Assembly: GCF_024362345.1 (NCBI RefSeq)
Contig: NZ_CP101505.1
Coordinates: 2,811,501-2,875,500 of the forward strand
Reading direction: 5' to 3'
Origin: Polaribacter dokdonensis
GTDB lineage: Bacteria; Bacteroidota; Bacteroidia; Flavobacteriales; Flavobacteriaceae
Length of the DNA stretch: 64,000 nt
This document shows positions 6,457 to 17,600 of the stretch, piece after piece. A model generated the notes under the pieces. It saw only the letters and a program-made list of their open reading frames with translations, was not told the origin of the DNA and made no database searches. Position numbers and translations under genes: made by a program. The first letter of the stretch is position 1; each line of letters starts with the position of its first letter.

Positions 6457-9429
6457 TTATTTTTTCTTTTCTTCTTTTTTAGAAGAGTCATACATTATTG
6501 GTGTTGCCACAAATAATGATGAGTATGTACCTACTACAACACCCACAATTAAGGCAAACATAAATCCTTTAATAGAGTCACCACCAAATAAGAAGATCGC
6601 TAACATTACTAATAATGTAGTTAAAGAAGTATTTATAGTTCTACCTAATGTAGAGCTTAATGCTGAATCTACAACTTTGCTGTATTTCCAATTTGGATAA
6701 GAACCAGCAAATTCTCTAATTCTATCGAATATAACCACTGTATCATTTAAGGAGTATCCTACTACTGTAAGTATGGCTGCAATAAATGATTGGCCAATTT
6801 CCATATCAAAAGGCATAAAGTTATATGTAATAGAGAAAACACCAAGTACAATTAATACATCATGGAAAACTGCAATTACAGCACCTAATGAGAATGATAC
6901 TTTTCTAAAACGTAATAAGATGTATAAGAAAACTACAATTAATGAACCAAATACAGCATATAAAGCTGATGTTTTAATGTCATCTGCAATTGTTGGTTCT
7001 ACTTTCATAAAACTCATAACACCTGCACCTTGCTTTTCGAAACCTGGCTTAAAGTTCTCGTAAGAAGTATCACCTAAATAAGGCTGTAAACCAGTAAATA
7101 AAGTATTTTGTACTTCTTCATCAACTTCTGTACCTTCTTCTTCAATTTTGTAAACAGTTGTAATTTTTAATTGATTTGCTTGTCCGTAAGTTTTTACTTC
7201 AGGAGCAGAACCAAAGGCATCTTTTAAAGTACCTGCTACTTCTGTAGCATTCATGTCTTGGTCAAAACGAACTACATAAGATCTACCTCCTTTAAAATCT
7301 ACACCTTGCTTTAATCCTATAGAAAAAATAGAAGCAATACCTGCTAAAATAATAGCACCAGAAATAATGTATGCAATCTTACGTTTCTTTAAGAACTCTA
7401 CATTTATGTTTTGGAACCATCCTTTAGATACAGATGTGTTAAAAGTAAGGTTAGATCCTTTGTTTACAGAACTATCAATTAACAAACGTGTAATGAATAC
7501 AGCTGTAAATAATGATGTTGCAATACCAATCATTAATGTTAATGCAAAACCTTTAATTGGTCCTGTACCAAAAACATAAAGAATAATACCTGTTAATAAG
7601 GTTGTAATATTTGCATCGATAATTGCAGATAAAGCTCCTTTAATAGAGAAACCTTCTTCTACAGATTGCTTTAAACCTTTCTTTTTGAAAAGACCTTCTT
7701 TAATTCTTTCGAAAATAATAACGTTGGCATCTACAGACATACCAATTGTTAAGATAATACCAGCAATACCTGGTAAAGTTAATACAGCATTAAATGATGC
7801 TAAAACTCCAAAAATGAATAAAATGTTTACAATTAAGGCAACATTTGCATAAGCACCTGCTTTACCATAATATAAAATCATCCATAATAATACTAAGATA
7901 ATTGCTAACCCAAAAGATAAGAAACTGGCATCAATTGCTTCTTGTCCTAAAGATGGCCCAACTACTTCTATTTGAATAATTCTTGCAGTTGCAGGTAATT
8001 TACCAGCTTTTAATACTGTAGAAATATCTTCTGCTTCAGCAACAGTCATACTTCCACCAGAGATAGAAGTTCTACCTCCAGAAATAACTTGGTTAACAGA
8101 TGGAGCAGTATAAACATAATCATCTAAAACTACTGCAACAAAATTACCAATGTTATCAGCTGTCATTTTAGCCCATTGTTTTGTTCCAGAGCTATTCATT
8201 GTCATTGAAACTTCTGGTTTGTTTAATTGATCAAATACTTGACCAGCATCTAAAATAACATCACCTTCAATTGTTGGTTTGTCATTTCTATTTCCTTTTA
8301 TAGCATATAAACTAATAACATCAGCACCATCAGCACCTTCTACAGATTTATAATCCCATAAAAATTTAGCATACTTAATTTCAGTTGGTAATAATGCTCT
8401 TACTTCTTTTTTAGAAAGTAAGTCATTAACCATTGCTGTATCTAAAACTCTAGCACTTGCAACTACAGAACTTAATTGTTGTTGAGACTGAGCCACGTTT
8501 GGATATAAGTAAGTAAATAAGCTTTTTTGAACTTTAGTAGAATCTGCTTCTTCACCTAATAGATCATCAATATCATCTTGCTTAGTAGAATCTTTTTCTT
8601 GTTCTAAAACAGAATCATCTTTTAGCATTTCTGCTACTTTAGAATTTGCAGCAAAGAAAAAGTTTTGAACTTCTGCATTTGTATATACTCCCCAAAACTG
8701 TAATTCAGCTTTACTAGTAATTAATTTTGTAACACGTTCTATGTCTTTTGCTCCTGGTAATTCAATTTGAATTCTACCAGAATTTCCAATTCTCTGAATA
8801 TTTGGTTGTGTTACGCCAAACTTATCTATTCTACTTCTTAAAACTTCAAAAGCAGTACCAATAGAACTGTTAATTTCTTCTTGTAATGTTTCTCTTACAG
8901 TAATGTTTGCTTCATCAAAAGAGATTTTATCACTTAATGCTTTTGTACCAAAAATTGAAGGATCACTTAACTTAGTATCACCTGCTACTTTTTGAAATTC
9001 TTCAAAAAATAAGTCTAAATAATTTAAGTTACTATTTTTTTGTCTTTCATCTGCCTTTTCTAAAGCAGTATTAAAAGCTACGTTTTTAGAATCGTTAGAT
9101 AAACTTTTTAATACTTCTTTTACAGATACTTGTAAGATTGCATTAATACCACCTTTCAAGTCAAGACCAAGATTCATTTCTTTGTCTTTTACATCATTAT
9201 AAGTGTATTGTGCAATACCTAAATCTATAATTTCTTTGTTAGCAACACTGTCTAAATATGTTCTTTCGAATTTAGCTTTTGCTCTAGCATCACTATCTAC
9301 ACCTCTTTCATTAGAGTATTCTACTGCATCATCTTCTACCTTATTGGCTAAGAAAGTAAATGAAAGTTGGTATAAACTCACTAATCCAAAAAGAATAGCG
9401 AATAATTTGATTAATCCTTTGTTTTGCAT
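6457..9429 (-). CDS. secDF: Fused SecDF protein-export membrane protein
   Basis: The 990-residue protein joins SecD and SecF, which are separate in E. coli. SecD part: an N-terminal membrane span, the DLKGGINAILQV motif, a large periplasmic region with RIDKFGVTQPNIQ, then GMSVDANVIIFERIKEG. SecF part: a second GVDFKGGRSYVVRF and SLNDTVVIFDRIREF. SecDF uses the proton gradient to help pull secreted proteins across the inner membrane. The gene just upstream (9589-10203) encodes a secreted protein with a SecM-like C-terminal motif, which suggests that secDF expression is tuned to export capacity. A TAnnTTTG match at 9465-9472 could give secDF an additional promoter of its own. Confidence 0.97.
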   Translation of the reverse strand: MQNKGLIKLFAILFGLVSLYQLSFTFLANKVEDDAVEYSNERGVDSDARAKAKFERTYLDSVANKEIIDLGIAQYTYNDVKDKEMNLGLDLKGGINAILQVSVKEVLKSLSNDSKNVAFNTALEKADERQKNSNLNYLDLFFEEFQKVAGDTKLSDPSIFGTKALSDKISFDEANITVRETLQEEINSSIGTAFEVLRSRIDKFGVTQPNIQRIGNSGRIQIELPGAKDIERVTKLITSKAELQFWGVYTNAEVQNFFFAANSKVAEMLKDDSVLEQEKDSTKQDDIDDLLGEEADSTKVQKSLFTYLYPNVAQSQQQLSSVVASARVLDTAMVNDLLSKKEVRALLPTEIKYAKFLWDYKSVEGADGADVISLYAIKGNRNDKPTIEGDVILDAGQVFDQLNKPEVSMTMNSSGTKQWAKMTADNIGNFVAVVLDDYVYTAPSVNQVISGGRTSISGGSMTVAEAEDISTVLKAGKLPATARIIQIEVVGPSLGQEAIDASFLSFGLAIILVLLWMILYYGKAGAYANVALIVNILFIFGVLASFNAVLTLPGIAGIILTIGMSVDANVIIFERIKEGLFKKKGLKQSVEEGFSIKGALSAIIDANITTLLTGIILYVFGTGPIKGFALTLMIGIATSLFTAVFITRLLIDSSVNKGSNLTFNTSVSKGWFQNINVEFLKKRKIAYIISGAIILAGIASIFSIGLKQGVDFKGGRSYVVRFDQDMNATEVAGTLKDAFGSAPEVKTYGQANQLKITTVYKIEEEGTEVDEEVQNTLFTGLQPYLGDTSYENFKPGFEKQGAGVMSFMKVEPTIADDIKTSALYAVFGSLIVVFLYILLRFRKVSFSLGAVIAVFHDVLIVLGVFSITYNFMPFDMEIGQSFIAAILTVVGYSLNDTVVIFDRIREFAGSYPNWKYSKVVDSALSSTLGRTINTSLTTLLVMLAIFLFGGDSIKGFMFALIVGVVVGTYSSLFVATPIMYDSSKKEEKKK

Positions 9430-9464
9430 TTTATATGGTTTTAGTCAAAAATTTTAAAAACGAG

Positions 9465-9472
9465 CAAATATA
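9465..9472 (-). promoter_or_regulatory. Possible secDF-proximal -7 promoter element
   Basis: The minus strand reads TATATTTG, 35 bases upstream of the secDF ATG. No clear -33 TTTG is present at the right distance. Such matches arise by chance in AT-rich DNA, so this is tentative. Confidence 0.4.
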
Positions 9473-9523
9473 GATAACTTCTCGAACTTTTTTGACATTT
9501 AATTTTGTTTAATAATTTGTTTT

Positions 9524-9557
9524 CAGAACTTTGAGTGACTACTCAATTCTGACTTCT
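9524..9557 (-). promoter_or_regulatory. Stem-loop between the RAGP-protein gene and secDF
   Basis: On the minus strand TCAGAA-TTGAGT, loop AGTC, then ACTCAA-(AG)-TTCTGA form a 12-bp stem with a two-base bulge. No U run follows, so it is not a standard terminator. It lies about 30 bases after the stop codon of the upstream ORF and about 100 bases before secDF. A role in coupling the two genes is only an inference. Confidence 0.5.
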
Positions 9558-9588
9558 TTTTCTTTTACGAATAAAACAATTTAATTTT

Positions 9589-10203
9589 TTAGGCTAAGTA
9601 GGTAAGTGGGCCAGCTCTAACCTCTGGAATATTATGTGAAGTACTATTTTTTACAATTTGTTGTGTGTTGTAAAATTTAGATTTTAGTTTGTATGTTTTT
9701 TTACTTGTTAACAGTGCTAACTTAGCTGATGAAGCATAGTTTTGCGAAGTTGTAAATCTATCTGAATCGTATTTAATTTCTAGAATAGAATTACCATCGA
9801 AATTAGAAGAATAACTGCTTGTATCTATTTCATAAACATCAATATTAAACTTTGTTGTTTTTTCTGATGGATATTTCTTGTCTTCTAAAGGAAATTTAGA
9901 AATATTGTTCGATACATCTTCATTAATAGAAAGCGCATTTTTTATATTAGAAACATGTTCTGCACTATAATAGGCAATTTTTAGGTTGCCATTTTTTGAT
10001 TTCTGAATTTGAATATTTGAAGCACCAGCTATTTCTAATCGATTTTTTAGGTCGATAATTGTGTTCTCCTTTTCTAGCTCATTTATTGCAGAATTGGTAA
10101 ACTCTAAAACAATTTCTTGATTAGGTACAGGCTTATTTTCTTGAATAGTACCAAGAAAAATGAATAAAACTAAAAGTGTACTTAAGTACCATTTTGTGTT
10201 CAT
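9589..10203 (-). CDS. Candidate SecM-like translation-arrest protein upstream of secDF
   Basis: This is a 204-residue protein with an N-terminal signal or anchor (KWYLSTLLVLFIFLGTIQ) and no enzymatic motif. Its C-terminus reads IPEVRAGPLTYLA: Arg196-Ala197-Gly198-Pro199 (codons 9607-9618) followed by only five residues. E. coli SecM stalls the ribosome at GIRAGP four residues before its end, and arrest proteins with RAPP or RAGP-like ends have been reported upstream of secDF, secA and yidC genes in other phyla. Position, signal sequence and terminal motif all fit a secretion monitor. A middle segment (NRLEIAGASNIQIQ..NGNLKIAY) loosely resembles the SecD periplasmic region. Stalling has not been shown here; the alternative is an ordinary secreted protein of unknown role. 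Confidence 0.7.
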   Translation of the reverse strand: MNTKWYLSTLLVLFIFLGTIQENKPVPNQEIVLEFTNSAINELEKENTIIDLKNRLEIAGASNIQIQKSKNGNLKIAYYSAEHVSNIKNALSINEDVSNNISKFPLEDKKYPSEKTTKFNIDVYEIDTSSYSSNFDGNSILEIKYDSDRFTTSQNYASSAKLALLTSKKTYKLKSKFYNTQQIVKNSTSHNIPEVRAGPLTYLA

Positions 10204-10220
10204 GCCTCAAATATAAAAAA

Positions 10221-10255
10221 ATAGATTGCTTTTAACTGATGTAAAAGCAATCTAT
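10221..10255 (-). terminator. Terminator downstream of mdh
   Basis: A 14-bp perfect stem (10221-10234 with 10242-10255), 7-base loop, is followed on the minus strand by a T run. It separates mdh from the arrest-protein candidate, so the latter must have its own promoter between 10204 and 10221 or rely on read-through. Confidence 0.88.
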
Positions 10256-10277
10256 TTAATATGAAGTTAGTAATTTA

Positions 10278-11204
10278 CTATAGTTCTAGTAAACCATTTG
10301 TTTTAGAAACGCCTTCTGCAGATTCTTTTAAGTGGTTTTTTTCTGCATCACTTAAATTAATTTCTACAATACTTTCTATACCGTTTTTACCTAATACTAC
10401 AGGCACACCAATACATAAGTCATTTAAACCATATTCACCTTCTAATAAAGTAGAACATGGATATATTTTCTTTTGGTCGCAAGCAATTGCTTGTACTAAA
10501 CCAGAAACTGCAGCTCCTGGAGCATACCAAGCAGAAGTACCTAATAAACCAGTTAAAGTTGCACCACCAACCTTTGTGTCTTGCTTTACTTGCTCTAATC
10601 TATCTTCTGAAATAAACTCTGAAACTGGCACAGAATTACGAGTAGCTAACCTTGTTAAAGGAACCATCCCTTTATCTGAATGACCACCAATTACCATTCC
10701 ATCAACATCAGAAATAGGTGCTTCTAATGCTTCTGCTAATCTGTATTTAAAACGAGCTGAATCTAATGCTCCACCCATACCAATAATTCTGTTCTTTGGT
10801 AAACCTGTTGTTTTATGAACTAAATAGGTCATAGTATCCATTGGGTTAGAAACAACGATAATAATAGTTTCTGGAGAGTGCTCAATTAAGCTAGCAGAAA
10901 CTGTTTTTACGATACCTGCATTAATACCAATTAATTCTTCACGAGTCATACCTGGTTTTCTTGGAATACCAGAAGTAATAACACAAATATTGGAATTTGC
11001 AGTTTTAGAATAGTCGCTAGTACTACCAGTAATTTTTGTGTCAAAGCCATTTAAAGAAGCTGTTTGCATTAAGTCCATTGCTTTACCCTCAGCATAGCCT
11101 TCTTTGATGTCTAACAAAACAACTTCTGAAGCAAAATTCTTTATTGCTATATATTCTGCACAACTTGCACCAACTGCTCCTGCACCAACTACTGTAATTT
11201 TCAT
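10278..11204 (-). CDS. mdh: Malate dehydrogenase
   Basis: The 308-residue NAD-dependent enzyme oxidises malate to oxaloacetate in the TCA cycle. Visible features are the Rossmann motif VVGAGAVGASCAEYIA at the N-terminus, IVVSNPMDTMTYLVHKTTG, the substrate Arg region GMGGALDSARFKYRLAE, and the catalytic His in VIGGHSDKGMVPL. The LDH-like MDH type is indicated by length and by these motifs. It is a single-gene unit, with a terminator behind it and the DUF6588 gene's own terminator in front. Confidence 0.96.
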   Translation of the reverse strand: MKITVVGAGAVGASCAEYIAIKNFASEVVLLDIKEGYAEGKAMDLMQTASLNGFDTKITGSTSDYSKTANSNICVITSGIPRKPGMTREELIGINAGIVKTVSASLIEHSPETIIIVVSNPMDTMTYLVHKTTGLPKNRIIGMGGALDSARFKYRLAEALEAPISDVDGMVIGGHSDKGMVPLTRLATRNSVPVSEFISEDRLEQVKQDTKVGGATLTGLLGTSAWYAPGAAVSGLVQAIACDQKKIYPCSTLLEGEYGLNDLCIGVPVVLGKNGIESIVEINLSDAEKNHLKESAEGVSKTNGLLEL

Positions 11205-11284
11205 TTTTATTTAATTTTATTTATTAATGATTTTAAGCTGTAAAAATACAAATTTTGACATTGTAAAGTCTTAATTATAAGCAA

Positions 11285-11310
11285 AAAAAAGCCTGTATAA
11301 TTACAGACTT
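11285..11310 (-). terminator. Terminator downstream of the DUF6588-like gene
   Basis: A 9-bp stem with one G-U pair (11289-11297 with 11302-11310), a four-base loop, and a minus-strand T run. Confidence 0.75.
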
Positions 11311-11331
11311 TTTAATTTTTTTAAATAACTA

Positions 11332-12330
11332 TTATCTAAAGCTAAAAGCAACTCCTAGATTAGCTGTATTGTATTCTTGTAAAGTATAACTACCAAAGAT
11401 TTTAAAGAAGCCTAAACTTAACCTTAAACCAGCAGTTGTTCTAAATCCACCAGCATCAAATTCTGATGTTAATGGATCAGAAATTGTTCTACTTACAGGG
11501 CCATAGCTTAAGGTATAATCTCCTAACATATTTAAGGTAGAATTACCTGAACCATAACCAATACCTCCATAAAGATTAATAATAGGGAAGTTTAAAGAAG
11601 CAATTGCTTCAACTGTGTAGGCATTTAATTTAAATTCAGCTAAACCATCTTGTACAGTAATATCTCCACTACTTTCTATATTATAATCTACAGTCATAGT
11701 TGTATAAGCAGCTAAAAGTGAAACATGTAAAGGTGTTTTATCTAAAGGACCAAACCAATCTGTAATTTCTTTTTTAAGACCTATACCAAATAAGTTTCCT
11801 TTTACATCATCATCTCCAACTTTTGGTACTAATCTTAAGTTGATTTCAAATTTTGCAGGTAAGCCTAAACTAACTTGCACAGCTGGTGCAGGTACAGCAC
11901 TTAAAGGTAAACTCTCTTTAATACCTCCAGGAGCATTAAATGTTGTACTATAGGTAGTTCCGTTTTCAACAAAATTAACAGTGGTAAGTGGTGTAAAATC
12001 TTCTGAACCAGCAACAGTAGCTGCATTTATAGATCCTGCATTAATGGATGTTAATCCAGATAAACTAAATATTTCATCTTCTTCTGGAACTAGAGAAGCA
12101 TTTAAACCAATGGAAATATCGAAACCTAAAGTTTTGTGAACTTTTGCTGTGTGATACCATCCATTGTTCATACCATAAATTAAGCCTTTCATGGCTGGAT
12201 TTATGTAAGCTTCAATTAACTTACTTCTATCATTATTGTCTGCTAAAAGATAGCCCTCAAAACCATCTTGTGCTTTCGATTGAAACGAAAAGACAAAAAG
12301 GCCTATTAAAATTAATGTGTACTTTTTCAT
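11332..12330 (-). CDS. DUF6588-like outer-membrane protein
   Basis: The 332-residue product has a signal peptide (KKYTLILIGLFVFSFQSKAQ) and then alternating amphipathic strands ending in an aromatic-polar C-terminus (NLGVAFSFR). This fits a beta-barrel outer-membrane protein. The N-terminal segment with AYINPAMKGLIYGMNNGWYHTAKVH resembles the DUF6588 family of Bacteroidota; I assign that from memory. The function is unknown. It is transcribed alone between two terminators. Confidence 0.75.
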   Translation of the reverse strand: MKKYTLILIGLFVFSFQSKAQDGFEGYLLADNNDRSKLIEAYINPAMKGLIYGMNNGWYHTAKVHKTLGFDISIGLNASLVPEEDEIFSLSGLTSINAGSINAATVAGSEDFTPLTTVNFVENGTTYSTTFNAPGGIKESLPLSAVPAPAVQVSLGLPAKFEINLRLVPKVGDDDVKGNLFGIGLKKEITDWFGPLDKTPLHVSLLAAYTTMTVDYNIESSGDITVQDGLAEFKLNAYTVEAIASLNFPIINLYGGIGYGSGNSTLNMLGDYTLSYGPVSRTISDPLTSEFDAGGFRTTAGLRLSLGFFKIFGSYTLQEYNTANLGVAFSFR

Positions 12331-12371
12331 TTTTTTGGAAATTTGATTGATAAAATATATTTAAGCTAAGA

Positions 12372-12409
12372 TAAAAAAAAATACACACTTCAAAATTTGA
12401 AGTGTGTAT
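12372..12409 (-). terminator. Terminator downstream of gyrB
   Basis: A near-perfect dyad (12381-12394 with 12396-12409) is followed on the minus strand by a run of T residues (12372-12380). It lies 22 bases beyond the gyrB stop. Confidence 0.87.
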
Positions 12410-12431
12410 AAAGTATTTCATAGAGAGTTAA

Positions 12432-14381
<1,950 letters not shown>

Positions 14382-14401
14382 TTATTTTTTAGGTTGATAA
14401 T

Positions 14402-14438
14402 TATTGTCTAGATAGACAATACTGTAAAATCAAATTTA
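14402..14438 (-). promoter_or_regulatory. gyrB promoter and adjacent inverted repeat
   Basis: The minus strand has TAAATTTG (14431-14438), a full TAnnTTTG match. Directly downstream is an inverted repeat with 9-bp arms TATTGTCTA and TAGACAATA around GA (14402-14421). The repeat would overlap the transcription start and early leader, a good place for an operator or an RNA hairpin. It ends 32 bases before the gyrB ATG. Confidence 0.6.
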
Positions 14439-14590
14439 CAATTTTTAAACTGATTTTAAAGCTTTTTTAGCAATCTTGTGTTCTAATTATCAACATTTGT
14501 TAAAAAACTAAAAAGTGTCTTAAATCGCTTTAAAACGACATTTAATGTTGGTTTGTTGTTTTTATTTTATGCTTTTTGTTTTCGAAAATA

Positions 14591-14616
14591 AAAAAACCTC
14601 GCAAATGCGAGGTTTT
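14591..14616 (-). terminator. Terminator of the gatCAB-aspS operon
   Basis: A stem of about 11 bp (14593-14603 with 14606-14616) with core CCTCGCA/TGCGAGG and a minus-strand T run, 37 bases past the gatB-aspS stop. Confidence 0.88.
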
Positions 14617-14652
14617 AAACAATTGAATTGTTTAAGGTTGGGGGGATTGATT

Positions 14653-17600
14653 TTATTTTATGATTTTTACATTCATTTCTTCTATTTTTTTGTCTGATAA
14701 AATGGATGGCGCATTAAATAATAAGTCTTCAGATGTTCCTGTTTTTGGAAAAGCCATAACTTCTCTAATAGAAGCTTTCTTTTCTAAAATCATCATTAAT
14801 CTATCTACACCCCAAGCAATTCCTCCATGAGGTGGTGCCCCATATTGAAATGCTTTATACATAGTTCCAACACTTTTTAGCATTTCTTCTTTATTGTAAC
14901 CCATATTTTTGTAGGTTGCTTCTAAAATTTCTGCTTTGTGTGCACGTACAGAACCACCACCAATTTCATAACCATTTAAAATTAAGTCATATTGCTGAGC
15001 GATGATTGTTCCAATTTCTTCTCCTTCACCATTCATATGTTTTTCTAAATCATAAACAGCTGGCATTGAGAATGGATTATGTGTAAACGTCCATCTTCCT
15101 TCATCCGTTTTTTCGAACATTGGAAAATCTACAACCCAAGCAGGTCTTAATTCCTTCGGATTTATCAACTTTAAAATTCGTCCCATTTCTTGACGAACAG
15201 CATCTAAAGCTTTGTTTGCAGTTGTATAATCAGCAGCAGAGAAAAATACAATATCACCAATTTGAGCATCTGTAGCTTTTATAATATTTCTAGCAATTTC
15301 TTCTCCTAAAAACTTAATAATTGGTGATTGCAAATCATTTTCATTTACAATAATATAAGCCAAACCACCTAAACCATTTTGTTGTGCAATTGCAGTCAGG
15401 TTTTCTATCTGACCTTTAGACATTCGTTTGTTTCCTTGCTCTTCTGCAGAAACTTTAATACATTTTACAATTCCACCTTCATCAATAGGTTTGCTAAACA
15501 CTTGAAAAGTAGTGTCCTTTACAATTTCAGTAATGTCTTGCATTTCTAAACCATAACGTAAATCTGGTCTATCACAACCATATTTATCCATAGCTTCTTT
15601 GTACGTAATTACTTCAAAAGGATGTAAAATCCATTTTTTACCATAGATTTTTTGCACTACTTCATTAAACATTTTGGTGTTTAAATCTATAATTTGCTGC
15701 ATACTTGCGTATGCCATTTCAATATCTAATTGTGTAAATTCTGGTTGACGATCTCCTCTAGAATCTTCATCTCTGAAACAGCGTGCAATTTGAAAATATT
15801 TCTCAAACCCACCAACCATCAACATTTGTTTAAATTGTTGAGGTGCTTGTGGTAGCGTATAAAAAGAACCTGCTTGCTTTCTGGTAGGGACAATAAATTC
15901 TCTTGCACCTTCATCTGTACCAGCAGTTAAAATTGGTGTTTCAATTTCTAGGAATTCTTCTTCATCTAAAATATCACGTAATAATTTTATCACTTTGTGA
16001 CGATTCACAATTGCCTTGCGAACTTCATCATTTCTATGGTCTAAAAACTTGTATTGAAAACGTGTAGTTTCATTTGTTTTCATTGCTCTTTTAATTTCAA
16101 AAGGCAAAGTTTTAGATAAATTTAAAATTTCTAAAGCTGATGTTTCAAGTTCTATTTTACCAGTTCTTAAACCTGCATTGTAATCATCTTCTCTTCTTTG
16201 AACTACAACACCAGTAACCATAATTACGGTTTCTGCTTTTAGTTTTACCAATTCATCTAAATTCGGGAAAGTTTCTCTACTTAAACGAACCTGAAAAATT
16301 TGATAACTTGAATCACGTAAATCAATAAAAATTAGCTCTCCATGATCACGAACACTAGCAACCCAACCAGCTAATGTAATTTTTAAGTTAATGGAATCTT
16401 CAGAAATTTCTGATATTTTATGGGTTCTATACTTGTCTTTGATTATAATTGGAGTTTTTTGCAACTCCTCAACTTCAGTGCTTTTTTGTTGATTTTCGCT
16501 TTTCGCTTTTCGCTTTTCGCTATTAGCAGTTTGCTGATTGCCAATTGCTAAAGGCGAATCGCTAACAGCATGCAAAATTTCCTGTCTTATTACTTTCCCT
16601 GAAGCACCTTTACCAATAATTTTGATTACTTTTCCGACAAGAATTCCTGCTTTTCCCTGGTTTCCAGCCTTAATATCATTAGCAATAGCTTCGTTTTCCG
16701 TAATTACTTTTAAAACTGCTAATTTTATTTTTTCTTCAGAAATCGTGTTCTCTTCAAAATACTTGTTATAGTCAAATTTTCTATCTTTTAAATAACGTAT
16801 AATGGCATTCTGAACTAAAACAGCTGTAATTTTTTCCGCTTTAAAAAGTTGAAAAATTTCTATTAAATGATTTACGTCATGAATATCTTTATATTCGTCA
16901 GCACCAATATTATTTACCAATGTTTTGGCAACAAAAGACGGATCTTTAATTACATTGTTAATAGCAATAAAAGTTTCAGAACGTAATGAATCCGAAGTAA
17001 AAAACTTGGCATCTTGTGGTAATACATCACCTTTTATCAAAATAGATTCAACTGCAAAAGGCAAAGAACTAACATCAACATCTATGCTTTCTACAACATT
17101 TTTAATGCTTACAAAAGGTAAATCTGGCTCAGAAATAAATCTGTAATCAGCTTCAAACTCCTTTTTACGCATTGTTTTAGTTTGCTTTAAATCTGCATCA
17201 AACAATACTGTAGTTTGGTCTGGTCTGAATTCTTTATGCTCTATGTAATAGTTTAATTGTTTTTCAACTTCCTCTTTTAAAGCCTCAATCATAAACTTAA
17301 AAGAGTTCAAGTTTTTGATTTCTGTACGTGGATTTAAGTTGTAGCTGTGTTTTTTTCTAAGTGATACAGAAACATCAGATTTAAATTCACCTTTCTCTAA
17401 ATTTGCTTCCGATATTTTTAAATTCTGAACAATTCTTTGGATGTATTGTGCATATGTTGAAGCATCTTCAATATGTCTGATACAAGGTTCAGTTACAATC
17501 TCAATTAAAGGTACACCAGCTTTGTTAAAATCGACTAAAGAAACCTTCTTTTCGTGCATCAATTTTGCAGCATCTTCTTCAATATGAACTTGTGTTAAGT

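Noticed and set aside
16493..16520. CRISPR-like repeats
   Set aside because: The repeats are contiguous 7-mers without spacers, inside a coding sequence.
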